A stretch of DNA of 64,000 bases from Oxytricha trifallax (Eukaryota; Ciliophora; Spirotrichea; Sporadotrichida; Oxytrichidae). The position numbers and the translations under genes are program-made. The DNA lies in the NCBI GenBank assembly GCA_000711775.1, contig ARYC01000292.1:124001-188000 (forward strand). The letters are read 5' to 3'. Under the pieces are notes generated by a model. It was given only the letters and a program-made list of their open reading frames with translations. It searched no databases and was not told the DNA's origin. Shown here piece after piece: positions 11,887-23,968 of this stretch (within the stretch, counting starts at the first letter, position 1; each line of letters begins with the position of its first letter).

Positions 11887-13947
11887 CCAAATAAAATTGT
11901 TATAGATAATTATGAATATGGTAGACAAGTACAATAAAGCAACAAGAAGTACTATCTAGAGCAAAATTTTTCATGTTAAAATTTAAAATCTTGTGAAAGC
12001 CAGATAATTCTTCAGCTACTCTATCCAAAGAAGGCAAGTATTAATAGCTTCCCTTAATAATAATTAGAGGCACTGCTTTTGTAAAATAAAGAGAAACATG
12101 AATAGATCAATACTAAACTCTGCCTTCAAGGAATAAATAATTGCTAAGATAGAGAAGATGCACTTATATTCAAAAAAAGTAATGGAGTTTCTAGCTATGA
12201 AGTCAATTGATCTATAAACTGAACAATAGAAATAATCTGTGTCAACCTCCAAGGTTAATCTTAAATTTTTCCCTCTTGAGAGTAATCAATTATATATATT
12301 TATAAGATAATTGTAATCTCAAGCATATGTTTATCAGCTTAGCATTATTTTAGTGAAATTATATCAAGAACAACTCTTAGAAAATTGATGCCCAGTTCTC
12401 TTACTACTATCAAAGATGACTCGAATAAAGTGTAAAATTATACCAATTAACCTATAAAAATAACAGTAATTATGATGATTTTTAGTGAGACATAAGTTTA
12501 GTCATTTTCATCGATAAAAATTAGATAAATATTAGTAACAAAACTTGCAATTAATAAGGATATGTCGAAACAAACAAACTAATATATTCTCTTAGAGTTT
12601 ATGATGATTTACTGAAAACACAAAATTTAAACTATTTTTAAGGTATTCTATCACAATAATGAGAATTAAATAAATTTAATTATAACTTTTATATAATTTT
12701 TTCACCAGCATAAAACTCCTCATAAATGTTTATTTTCTTAATTTTATTATATGTTTTCTTTTTTATTTATTAAATATGTTACTTGTTTAATTATATTTTA
12801 GCAATTTTGAGGAACATTAAAGATTATTCTAACCTAAAATTTCAATTCATAATTTATTATCTTAATATTTAATATAAAATTTGAATATATAATATTATAG
12901 ATAGTTATTTATTTAGAGCTTTTAGAGATTAATTATTTAAACATAAATACTTTAATTTAAAATATTATTTTATATTAATTTAATCCTCCATGGGAAAGGT
13001 GCGAAGTAGTAAAATATATGTAAAAATAAATATGATTTAATTTTAATCTTTTTTATCTAATACTTATATCAACAATATAATGAATTTAGAGTATATTTTT
13101 TACTTTTTTTGCCAATCACTTTTTGAAGTTTTTAGTTTCTGTAATTTCCAATAAAATAAATAGTACCACTTATAGTTTAGAAATACAACAAATATTAATA
13201 TTTATAGGAATACTTGAAGCTATTAAAAGAAAATTTAAACAATTAAAATTGCTAATCTCTGAAAATGAAAAATATCTATATTCAAAAATAAATTAGGTAA
13301 ATTTTGATTAATAAAATAGTGCTAGGTTATTATTTAAATTAAATATAAGATTAGAATATACACCTTTAATAAATTGACAGTTTATATAATTAATTTTCAA
13401 TTTTACTATATCTGAAATTTTGATGAAATATTATAATTATTTAATTTATTTATTATTAGTCAACTGCCTATACTGAAGCTGCTCAATAATTAACCTATTG
13501 ATTTGAGCCTTGCAAAATAATTGATTATTTCTTTAGTGATTGTCTTTCAATGCTGTAACTTAGTATTTTCAGCTAGATGAATTAGTCTATCTTCTTCAGT
13601 ATAGAAAATCAATTTTATTTTATTTCTTTCAAAAAGCATATTTTAATACTATAATTATCTTATTTTTAAATAATTTTAGTATAATATTAGACTAATCCAT
13701 ATATATAAAAAGAAAATAAAACTTTTATCTAATTAAAATTATTCATTATTTTATATTTAATAGAAAATAAATTGATTGAAATAAAGTATATTTTTATATT
13801 TTATCATTATGATAAGCTTTAGATTTCTTTTAAGGATTTACTATTTAAAAACATAGTTATTATTAAAAAATGTTAAATTATATTAAATTCTTAGCAATTC
13901 AAAAAGTTGCAACAAATTTTTAATTAGCATAAAAATTGTTCAGATAT
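11887..13947. other. AT-rich region, nothing recognised
   Basis: No coding pattern, inverted repeat or structured repeat could be supported. A short ORF on the minus strand (12064-12252) has no recognisable content. Confidence 0.45.
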
Positions 13948-13963
13948 CTATTTTGGGGTATTG

Positions 13964-14137
13964 ACGTCAGGGCGTCCCACCCTCGGTCAGGACGTCCCAG
14001 ATGACGTCAGGACGTCCCAGATGACGTCAGGACGTCCCAGATGACGTCAGGGCGTCCCAGGTGCGTCAGGACGTCCCAGGTGACGCCAGGAAGTCCCAGA
14101 TGACGTCAGGACGTCCCAGGTGACGTCAGGGCGTCCC
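13964..14137 (+). repeat. 20-bp tandem repeats in the TIR (GACGTCAGGACGTCCCAGAT)
   Basis: About seven to eight units of GACGTCAGGACGTCCCAGAT with small variants (GGCGTCCC, AGGTGCGTC, GACGCCAGG) make up the inner part of the left TIR. The right TIR has about four units. GACGTC is itself palindromic, so the array is dense in self-complementary sites. Repeats of this kind in TIRs often serve as transposase binding sites; that role is inferred. Confidence 0.85.
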
Positions 14138-14204
14138 AATATAATAAATAGTAAAAATATTATAATGTTGTTTTGAACTCTAAATAAAATTCTCTTAGAA
14201 TTAT

Positions 14205-14345
14205 ATCAGGCAGGGTCCTAGGGGTGCAACCCCTAGCGGGGTCAGGAAGGGCAGAGCCCTTCCTTCGATACCAAATCGAAATAAGTAATAGCAGGGGTCA
14301 AGGGGGCGGCAGCTCCTTGTGGAGGTTCGGGCTTAGCCTCCCAAA
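14205..14345. other. GC-rich hairpin cluster inside the GACGTC element
   Basis: Perfect stems include CTAGGGGTTGC-type pairing (AGGGG-TGCA-ACCCCT) and GGAAGGGC-AGA-GCCCTTCC. They are followed by a G-rich stretch (GGGTCAAGGGGGCGGCAGCT) and GTTCGGGCTTAGCCTCCC. The patch stands out from the AT-rich interior. It could be a structured RNA or remnant of a transferred sequence; nothing identifies it. Confidence 0.5.
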
Positions 14346-15667
14346 ACTTTTTGGAGATAATGTGTATGAATAAATGAAAATAAGTAATATTTAATCGTTA
14401 AAATATAATCGTCACTAATTACTATTAGTTGGCATATGGAATCCTTTCAACAACAAATCAGAGACGACTAATCTATACATGTCATTTAAAATATAGTACT
14501 GAGTTACAAGCTTGCGGCTTACATAATTTAATCTCTAATGCATACGATGTGACTAATAATTACAAGAGAGAATACTACATCTAATAAATACCAAGATCAT
14601 TGTTTCTATGAGTGTGAAAATACTAAATGTCGATCAGATAGTCTATTAGAATGGGTTAAAATTTATCGTCCTAATAATTACCAGTGAAAGCATTAAGAGA
14701 GATACTCTTTACTTTTTTAACTACTAAAAGAAATACAAACGAAATTGTAAAAGATATCTAAAAAAATTTTAACTTAAAAAAGCAGAGAATCTGTAGGAAA
14801 AGTTTTGGGTGATATTCGTAAAATAATTAAAGCCAAGTTATTGTTTGACAGAATAACTATTATTTATAGGGTGATGTGTAGATGGACGAGATGATTAATT
14901 TTTTAAAAAAAATTTATAATCTTTTAAAAATTTATATTAAATTTATAACAAAATTTTAATAAGTTTTGTTAAAAAAATTAAATTTAAATATCTTAGTTAT
15001 ATCTTGTATATTAATATCTAAAGTGCAAGACTATATAATAAAGTTTAAAGTTTATGTTTACTAAAATTTCATAGATATTAGAATATATGTATTGATAAAT
15101 TATAGCACAAATAAAAAATGATTTAAACATACATAAACACAAAAATTTCAAATAAAAAATATTAAATTAATGTTTTTGAATAGTTATACATATTTTTGGC
15201 ATTCAAACATAAATAAGTAATTTTAATATCTTGGTAAAAAGTTATTTTATTTATACTAAAAATAAATTTATAATATACAAAATTCATCTTAAATTACTAA
15301 ATGAATTAATTACTAATAAAGATAGTATTTTCTAAATGAAATAGTCAAATGTATAAATAAATTTTTTATAAAAGAGCAATTCTTGTTTAAATTGATTTTA
15401 GCTAAAATTATTTTATATATTATAATGTCACAATTTAAATATAAAAAATTATTATAAATTTTATAAGCGCAAATAATATATACAACTTTAAATAATGTAT
15501 AGTAATATCCTTTGTTAGTTACCAAAATAAGGAAATGATATATTAAAATTCTAAGAGAGGACATCCTGACGTCACCTGGGACGTCCTGAAGCACCTGGGA
15601 CGCCCTGACGTCATCTGGGACGTCCTGACCGAGGGTGGGACGCCCTGACGTCAATACCCCTATTTTG

Positions 15668-18600
15668 TTATTTAATTTTATTTATTAGATTGATATTTTT
15701 ATAAATTTGTTGAGCATTTTTATTGGCAGTAAATATTTTTCAATCAAATAAATGATTTTGACAATTAATAATAATCATTATTTAAACAATTTCCTTGAGT
15801 CAGATTAACTTTGAACCGAAACTTCTGAAAATATGCTCGCTTTCAATTCATCTTTTCCAAAGTCAAGATGCTTTTGAAGAATAATTATGTTAAAGATATT
15901 GGTAATCAACTTTCTTTATTGTTGCCGCTTCATTTTACTAAGTTCATAACCCTCAAGAATTCTTGCATTCTTGAAGTCTGATTTTCTAGTTTGAAAGATC
16001 TTGATTTAAAGTTTCCATTTAATAAATTTGTTATTTTTAATTTGATTTCTAATTTTATTTTCAATCAAGACACACATTTAAATAATCATCTCGCGAGACA
16101 ATTATTTCATTAATTGTCCGTAGACAATTTTATTTGATAGTTTTCAGGTATTTTTCAACATTTTACATAGAAACATTCTTAATTTTTTTTGAATAATTTT
16201 TGATAGATTTATGGATATTTTAGGAGGATTCAGATGAATGTTGTTTTTTTTCAAAAAAAATAATTTTTCCCTAAAAAAACAACTAAGAATTCAAATATAG
16301 CCACAAAAAAATGAGTTATAAATTCTTATGGAACAATTTAAATGAAAATGGATTTTTAAGATTCATTATTTTCAGTAAAAAAAAATTTGAGGTGTTCAAG
16401 CATTATACATCATGCCTTGAAGCTAGTGATCTATCTATTTATAATTTATGATTAAATATAAATTTTGAAAAATATAGTCTAAAACCTATTCGTAGCAGAT
16501 GTTTTAATCTCTGCCCTGTTTTTAGTTAATTTTTTAATAAACTCTTTTTTAATCACATTTTTTAAATAGGTTTTGTAACTTGATGAATATACTGATCAAT
16601 AAGTGAATATGTAAATATCTTATTGATGCTTCATATTAATTATAGTCTTTATATCTATAGTCAAAGTATGAAACTATCTGAATATATATATCTTGTTTGG
16701 ATTATTCACCAGCATTATTTTCTGTGAAGGTTTCAAAAACAATAATTATAGTATTAAAATTTCTGCAGGCTGAGAACTTCCTTCAATTTATTTCCAGTCC
16801 TCTTAAGAAGCCACTTTAATTGCAAGAGCTTAATAATTGCAGTTTAACTAAAAGGTGTACTCACTCATGACTAAAATCTGCAAGTTGAGTTTATCAAAAA
16901 TATTTCTCATTATAATAATCTGATATCACTCCGCTTACCCTCTTGGCACTATATTGTGAATGAAAATCTAAAAATATCACAATTTAAAATTTAGATTTAA
17001 AAGTGATGAAAAATATTAATTTTCAATATTTGATAAATTTGAAAATATTATATTTAGCTTGTTTAATTATTTCACATTATTTGAAGATGGTAGATTGTTC
17101 GACATTAAATAGTATCTTTAAAAGAAAAAATAATTAAATTTTAATTATATTTAATGATATCTGAAAATTATAATTAATATATCTTTTGTTAGTAACATTT
17201 CTTATATACTCATCACTTTATAACCTCAAGTAAATCGAAATCCCAAATTAATTAAAGGTCTTTTTTTAATCTCACTCATTTCGTGGTTTATATAGGGATA
17301 TGTTTTTTTGTGAAATTGCATTGATTTTGGATGTATTATAGTTGCTTACTTAAATTCATTATAATAACAATTTATATATTTTTATATTGATAAAACAATT
17401 CTATCAATTAATCTTTAAGATTAACATGCTAATCTAATAATCTTTATATCAAAATTTATGTGTTCAATAATCACTTTTATTGCATATGTGTTCAATAATC
17501 ACATTTAGTGCATATTATTATAAGTTGTAAAATTAAGATTTATGGTATGTTGTACGGGAATTTTTCTGTCCTAAATAACTCAAATTACCAAGCTAAACGA
17601 TTATTATAGTTTTAATTACATATTAGAGGTTAGCCGGTTATTTATTTTGTAGGCAATACATTTTCCTTAACTTTCTACATTCTATATGTTTATGAGCATT
17701 TGAGAGGAAAAAAAGTACGGATAATCTTAGTTAATGATAACATTTCTTATACACTATAAATCATCACTGTTTTAAATAATAACTGATTTATTGATTAGAT
17801 CTATCTCTTGTTTTAAATATATGATACTTTAATGCATTAACTCTCCATAAATATAGAAGAAATTGCTTACTTTTTTACTTCAACTTGAAGTATATTACAT
17901 TCAACAGGTTTTATGTAAAAAAATAAAGGTAAATTATCTAGCAATTCATTTAATTTATAAAGATTCAGGTAGAGAAGGAAGAATATGACCATATATAGCT
18001 TTTATAAATGCATTTAGTGGTGTCAAAGTCAAACTGATTGAACTCACCTCACAATTTTATTTGCAAATAATCTTGAAAAGTATATTAAAATTCAAAGTTG
18101 AGATAACCCTTAAATAATTGAATAAGCAAAATACACTGTATAAAAAGAGATTAACATATTAAAAAAATACATAAATAATTTTATATTTTCAAGTAATTTA
18201 ATATTAAAATATCTTTTTGTTTGAATTATTTAAAATAAAGACTTATATTAATTTTTTAAAAAATATTGTAGAATACAGCAAAAGAGTTTTAGAATATAAA
18301 TATTTGTTGACTTAATGTTGATAGATATTCATTTAGTCTTTAAAAATTTATCTAAATTATTAAGTAAAGTTATAACTTGCAACTAATGTAATTAATATTT
18401 TATAACCATTTACAGTAAAATATTTGCATTTTTATATATATATATAATTAGAATTGAAATTAGAGTTGGCAATAATTTGCTACTAAAGTGATATTTAAAA
18501 TAAATTCAGCATAAATATTGAAATTTTGGCACAAAATATTATTTATATCATCGAATTTTTTACTAAATAGTAATAAAGTAAATTATTTCAAAATTTTGTT

Positions 18601-19440
18601 TTAAAAAATTGGAAGATAGTACTTAGAATTATAAAATTTACCGACAATTTTCTCTTATTTTAAGTTACTTTAAATCTCAAAAATATTAATATCTACATCA
18701 AATTAAAAAAACTCCTTCAATAAACTAAAGGAACAGACAAAATGAAATTCAAAATATTATATATATAATAAATCATATTCATTAAATTAAAGCTGGATGC
18801 CCAAATACTAAAAATTAATTAAGATGCAATGAAGTTGAAATGACTGATGAAATAAAAGAAAATTCTATAATTTGATATTAAAATTGAAACTTATAAATCG
18901 GAAAATGGCACATTGTCAAATAAAAATATTATAACAATTTAAATAATACAAAATTGTTTATATTATTGGTGCTGGAAGAGAAGTTGAATTACTGAAGTGT
19001 AAAAATAATTGAGAAAACAAATTTAAGTATATTGAAATATTTTTGGAATAATGTTAGCATCTAAAAAATATTAATCTATTTACAGTAATAATCGACAAAT
19101 TTTGATATTAAAATATTAAAATATAAATAAACTAATATAAATTAATTAATCATTATGATGTTTTAATGAGTGAATAAGGCTAATCCAGTTTAAAATATAA
19201 AATGATCATGACAATTATATTGGTGATTTAATAAATAATTATTATATTCAAGTGGAGTTAAATAATTATTTGCCAAATTTATTATAATTTAATTAAATTT
19301 ATGGTGGTCCCTTTCCTAACTTCATATAAAAAAAGTATACCAAATTATGATTGCTATCTTCAATAAATCCAATTTACCTCTATTTAATTTTAGAAAGAGA
19401 GTTAGATTAATACTAATGTAAATAAACAAATGTAGCTAAC
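15668..19440. other. Long AT-rich region, nothing recognised
   Basis: Nearly 3.8 kb with no supported gene, no clear terminal inverted repeat and no ordered tandem array. Poly-A/T runs and a short AT microsatellite near 18436 are the only low-complexity features noted. It may be intergenic or eliminated germline DNA. Confidence 0.45.
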
Positions 19441-19449
19441 ACATTAAAT

Positions 19450-19765
19450 ATAAAATTGCCATTGCGATTCTATGTTTTCCTCACTTTGGTCTTTGAGCTA
19501 AGTTCATTCTCTTTCATATTACCATTCCTCTCCTCTTGTTCATCTTCATGACTTTGACTAATTGATGTTCTAATTCCCACATAATTCTTTACATTCTATC
19601 CTATTTTGTCTCAAATTATCAACTAAAAAGTAGCCCACCACGTTTAATAAATTTATATTCAGATCATAGAATTTGCCTGCATTCTGCATTATTGCTGTAT
19701 TATTGTTCTATTTTGAGGAGCGAACAATCTCTTTAGACAATATAGTCCCACTGCTTACTAATAAT
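19450..19765 (-). other. Coding-looking block, unidentified (possible MDS)
   Basis: On the minus strand one frame gives a polar, protein-like run containing VKNYVGIRTSISQSHEDEQ followed by EERNGNMKENELSSKTKVRK. A neighbouring frame just upstream reads GKFYDLNINLLNVVGYFL. Composition is less AT-rich than the flanks. No family is recognised. The frame change could be an IES boundary, an intron or decay. Confidence 0.3.
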
Positions 19766-20100
19766 ATGATTTCTTTTAAGATAATTTAATTTCTATGCTT
19801 ATTTACTTCAATTATAATAAATAAAATGATTTAATTAAAGATGTTCCATATGTAATTATTCTTTATTAGTCTTTGAATGAGTTTAAATGGATAAGAAAAG
19901 GCTCTTCAATTACATAAAATTATACTTTTAAGATTAATTAACAATTTTGAGATTATCAACTTTCTTGCATATTATCTTTGCATTGATTTTATAATTTTTG
20001 AAGTGAGAAAAATAAAATTAAATGCTTGATAACTTTATCCCTCTTCATTAACTTTAGAAATGCGAAAGTAATATTATTTTTTATGGCATCACTAATTATT

Positions 20101-20911
20101 AAAGAGAATTAAGTGGATTGATCGTGAATTTGAGAAATTAATGCAAGAATATATATGAAAAGCATCGTTTAAAGCATCAATATCATTCTTAATGTCTTCT
20201 TAATTCTCCTCATCTTCTTGATTTTCAACTTTTCTTGTACTTGCTGAAATCCCCAAGAATATTCACGTTCCATTCCTGATCTTGTGGTCGTCAAAACCCC
20301 CAGTGCTAGTGGTGCAGCTGCTGTAACCTCAGCCACTTCTAGGTTTGAGAGTACTGTATAAAGATTCTTGAAGAAGGAGGAGACTCCATTATGTTTAGTT
20401 AGAATTTAATGATTTTGAGATAATAATTAAATTAAATCATTCTTATTAAAACTTTTTAAGTTTTAATGCTTTAACATAAGTGATTTGACTAATAGTTTTA
20501 ATTTATAGAGAAATTTGATTAGAGATGTTTTTATTAATTTTAGGATGAAATTTATTAATTAAAGCCAAGAATGATTTAATTTATTTATTATCTCAAAATC
20601 ATTAAATTCTAACTAAACATAATGGAGTCTTCTCCTTCTTCAAGAATCTTGATACAGTACTCTGAAACCTAGAAGTAGCTGAGGTTACAGCAGCTGCACC
20701 TCTAGTACTGGGGGTTTTGACGACCACAAGATCAGGAATGGAACGTGAATATTTCTTGGGGATTTCAGCAAGTACAAGAAAAGTTGAAAATCAAGAAGAT
20801 GAGGAGAATTAAGAAGACATTAAGAATGATATTGATGCTTTAAACGATGCTTTTCATATATATTCTTGCATTAATTTCTCAAATTCACGATCAATCCACT
20901 TAATTCTCTTT
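20101..20911. repeat. Large inverted duplication (arms ~343 bp, loop ~126 bp)
   Basis: The left arm 20101-20443 and right arm 20570-20911 are near-identical reverse complements, from AAAGAGAATTAAGTGG at the outer edge to GAATGATTTAATT at the inner edge. The arms are less AT-rich than their surroundings and each carries the same short protein-like frame (for example NLEVAEVTAAAPL ... LGVLTTTRSGMERE), broken by TGA in the right copy. The centre is AT-rich. It looks like an inverted duplication of a gene segment rather than a transposon, since no target duplication was found. Confidence 0.8.
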
Positions 20912-21807
20912 AGAATTAACAGCACAGTTTCTTAAACGTGAAACATATCTAATATGAATACATAACTTAGATTGCATACATTTTCTTACTTTATAGCACT
21001 ATATGTCCTATATCTTTAAAGATTTTAATTGAATATCTGCAAACACTCAATACTGTATTCTGAGATATTTAACTCGATAAAAGAATAGTAAAATGATAAA
21101 ATAAATTTATAGAAAAAAAAGCTTGATGTAAACAAATAGACTTTGTATTCAATTGAAATTTTCGCTCAAATAAAATGTTTAGAAGCCTTACTTTAAATAT
21201 TTCATATATTCTTCAAATAGCACTAAAAGTGCTTCAAATAAATTTTGTGAATAGAGAAAATTTAATAATATAATAGGTAAATTTGTCATATAAATTTGTG
21301 AAAATTATTTATATAAAAATTAATTTGTAAGTTATTTGATTATTCTTACAAGGTTGATTTATTTGAATAGCAGGATCTTCTTCAAAGATCCTGAAGGAAA
21401 TTTCGAAGTAGCAATCAACAATTCAACCAAGCATGTCATTAAAAGCATGCCTAAACAAATATTTCTTAGTAAGTTTTAAGGATATCAGAGTCATTTTTGT
21501 AAATTAGACCAAATCTCAAATACTTATAGTACTAGACGTACTTACAAACAACCTGAATAAGTTTTTACATACTAAAAATCTTATAAATAACTGTCATCAT
21601 ATAATAAAGAGTCCTTTTCAGACTATAAAAGGTGAGAAATCTGATCCTAGATATCAGAAGACGATGATTTATATGAAAATGACCAAGACTGTATGCGCTG
21701 GTATTGCTCTCCCTATATGACCCTAATATCAACTATCATTAATATGAAGAATGGATTGCCAGTAAGTAGAAATAATTTAAAAAAATTATACTAACATCAA
21801 GAGTAAT
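20912..21807. other. AT-rich spacer with one open frame of uncertain meaning
   Basis: The plus strand at about 21373-21719 stays open (TGA-only code) for over 110 codons, including KILKEISKQQSTIQPSMSLK. A second frame near the end reads SEDDDLYENDQDCMRWYCSP. No motif is recognised. The remainder is AT-rich and featureless. Confidence 0.3.
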
Positions 21808-22129
21808 ATTGTAGAAATAAAATTGATTTGGAAAAAGTAAATTTAATTTAAACGCCAAGTAATCTAATAAGTGGCAGTTAACTTTTTAATTTTAAAATGA
21901 TTAATTAATAATATTACGCTTTTACTAGTAATGATCAAATTTAATTATAGCTAAATTATAGAAATTGTTCGATTGTACAACTCTACTAATTATTTTTTTT
22001 TAATTAAGGCGCACATATTAAATTGTACAAATTGTACAATTGTAACATTTTTGAAGTAGTTTTTTTAAAAAAAATCAAATTGTACTAAAATATGTTGAGA
22101 GTAATTAGGTTAAATATTATTAGATAATT

Positions 22130-22565
22130 GTTCTAACCGAGATACCCCTCCCCACCCTTAACCGAGATACCCCTCCCAATATCCCTCCTCCCGCATACCC
22201 CCCTCCCCACCCCCAACCTATTTTATAATAAAAAAATAATTTAATAATTTATAAAATCCTTTATAAATGAGAATTTTAAAAATTATTGATTAAATAATTA
22301 TAATAATTTATAAAATCTTTTATAAATGAGAATTTTAAAATTTTATTGATTGAATAATTATTTTTATTTATAATTAAAGCTTAATAATTTTAATTATATT
22401 TAAATTAATAATAATGATTGATTTATAAAATTCTCATTTATAAAAGATTTTATAAATTACTATATTATTTTATTATAAAATAGGTTGGGGGTGGGGTGGG
22501 GGGTATGGGGAGGGGTATCTCGTTAAGTGTGGGGAGGGGGTGGGGAGGGGTATCTCGGTTAGAAC
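22130..22565. mobile_element. Nested 436-bp inverted-repeat element, C-rich ends, 8-bp TSD
   Basis: AGATAATT occurs at 22122-22129 and 22566-22573. The element begins GTTCTAACCGAGATACCCCT and ends with its complement. Its outer ~80 bp are C-rich on the left (ACCCCTCCCC, with the unit CCGAGATACCCCTCCC duplicated) and G-rich on the right. The AT-rich middle is itself an inverted repeat built on ATTTATAAAATCTTTTATAA, so the whole element can fold into one hairpin. No coding capacity. Same family as 10346-11878 by the GTTCT terminus, C-rich ends and 8-bp TSD. It inserted just inside the TIR of the Rep-like element, so it is younger than that element. Confidence 0.9.
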
Positions 22566-22624
22566 AGATAATTACTGTATTAACGATCAAGTTGAACTAG
22601 TCCATTTGTTCTAGAATGACTAGA

Positions 22625-23968
22625 TCATTTTTTCTATTTAAGCATAATGTCTTTTTCTCCCACATATGTGCTGTCTTTTGCTATGTCCTTATCAAGCATT
22701 AACTCTATGTCCACGTCATCTATCAATCTCTGCTGGAAGTACAATGCGAGCTCAACCTCACTGAAAGGGAACTTCTCTTTAAATTCCACCATTTCTTCTG
22801 TGAACTTTGCTGTCAGCATTCTTGTCTCGAAGAATTTCTTGTTCAATCTGCTCATCTGGCTAAAAGGCAACTGATTTGAAATATAAAGCATCTGGCACTT
22901 CTAGAATTTCACTACAGGGGTTTTATATTATAGGTTCACAGGGTAGCTTTCCCCCTCAAAGAATCGTTTAATTCGTCAATATTGTCGCTATCGTAGAAAA
23001 TGTCCCTCTTTATCTCATCCATTACAACCAGCTATGGTTACTGCTGAGGAGAGCTCGAGTCCATGCAGAAAGATCAATTGAGAATTCTAAATCTTCGGTG
23101 ATAAAGATCTTTCTGATGTGTTTAGCTAGAGTGGTCTTTCCGGTGATGGGCTCATATAAGAACCAATCACTTTGTCAGGGCATTTCTAAAAATAACTATG
23201 TAGAGCTTGTCTACGACATCAAAGTACAAAATTTTTATAGCTAGCTTTAGTCAGTCTGATCAAATTTTTTTATTAGATATCGCAACGCTTAAGAAAACGA
23301 CATATTGACTGGATTTTTGTTTGCTGTGGCTCTGGATTTGATTGTAATTTCTATTCGTAGCTCTGGTAAATAATAAGCAACCTGAGATTCTTGGCTATTT
23401 GATCGCACATCTTGCTATTATCTTGATACATTCTTCACATATCCTCCAGTTCTAACCTATTATGATCTCATTAACTCTTTGTATTGATCTAAAATCCTGC
23501 ATTGTGACTGCAAAGATTCCTTGATTTTGAACTTTTAATTTCCTCGCATTTAGTCTGAACCTTTGCAAATTCGAGAAATTCTTAGAAATTTTACATATCC
23601 CCACAGTCTAGTTTAAGGCTTCTATTCATCTCGTATAGTTTCTTTAGCATCACTTAATCAATTTAGGTAAAGGAGAATGGTAAACCTTTTAGTGGTTTGT
23701 ATATTAGATTCTCAGGCTTGCTAAAATAATTTTTGGTAATTTCAAGATCATTTTGCTTGTGAATAGAGAGATACTGCTATACTAGGTTATCATCAGTGGT
23801 ACAGTGGAATATGATAGCGTGGCTAAAACTCGGTGTTTTTTAAGATACTGCTTCTTCAACTTGAGTGTGCATTTGCATTTCTACTTCAGTCTTGATGATA
23901 AATACTAAAATCTGCTTCTCATTTGATTTTTACTCTGATTTTTGTTTCAGTTGCTGCTTCATCTCCAT
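22625..23968 (-). pseudogene. Rep / SF3-helicase-like ATPase, frameshifted
   Basis: Reading from ATG 23968 on the minus strand, the first ~165 codons (N-terminus MEMKQQLKQKSEQKSNEKQI) have no recognised domain. After a frame change near 23515-23530 comes a P-loop-like segment DWFLYEPITGKTTLAKHIRK, then, after further shifts, a Walker B-like VVMDEIKRDIFYDSDNI and a motif-C-like LYISNQLPFSQM followed by RLNKKFFETR. The order Walker A, Walker B, ISN motif, Arg-rich helix is that of superfamily 3 helicases of Rep proteins (CRESS-DNA, parvovirus-like or plasmid Reps). The usual GxxGxGKT is one Gly short. No HUH nuclease motifs were found in the N-terminal part. The last 85 codons, from Met at 22891, are open to TGA at 22625. 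At least two frameshifts and an in-frame TGA make this a relic. Assignment to SF3 is moderate; another AAA+ family is possible. Confidence 0.5.

Larger units (their letters stand above)
13956..15659. mobile_element. Inverted-repeat element with GACGTC-rich TIRs, 8-bp TSD
   Basis: The 8-bp duplication CTATTTTG at 13948-13955 and 15660-15667 brackets a 1704-bp element. The ends are perfect inverted repeats beginning GGGTATTGACGTCAGGGCGT and continuing through CCCACCCTCGGTCAGGACGT; the right arm is about 100 bp, the left about 185 bp because of extra 20-bp units. The interior is AT-rich apart from a GC-rich hairpin patch near 14205-14345. A 113-codon minus ORF at its right end mostly reads the TIR repeats. 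No transposase was found, so it is non-autonomous. An 8-bp TSD is typical of hAT- or P-like transposition; the family is otherwise unknown. Confidence 0.9.

Noticed and set aside
13964..14137. CRISPR array
   Set aside because: The 20-bp units are contiguous with no unique spacers and are mirrored at the other end of the element, so they are TIR repeats.
22647..22874. Plus-strand 75-codon ORF opposite the helicase-like gene
   Set aside because: It is the antisense shadow of the conserved C-terminal part of the minus-strand gene.
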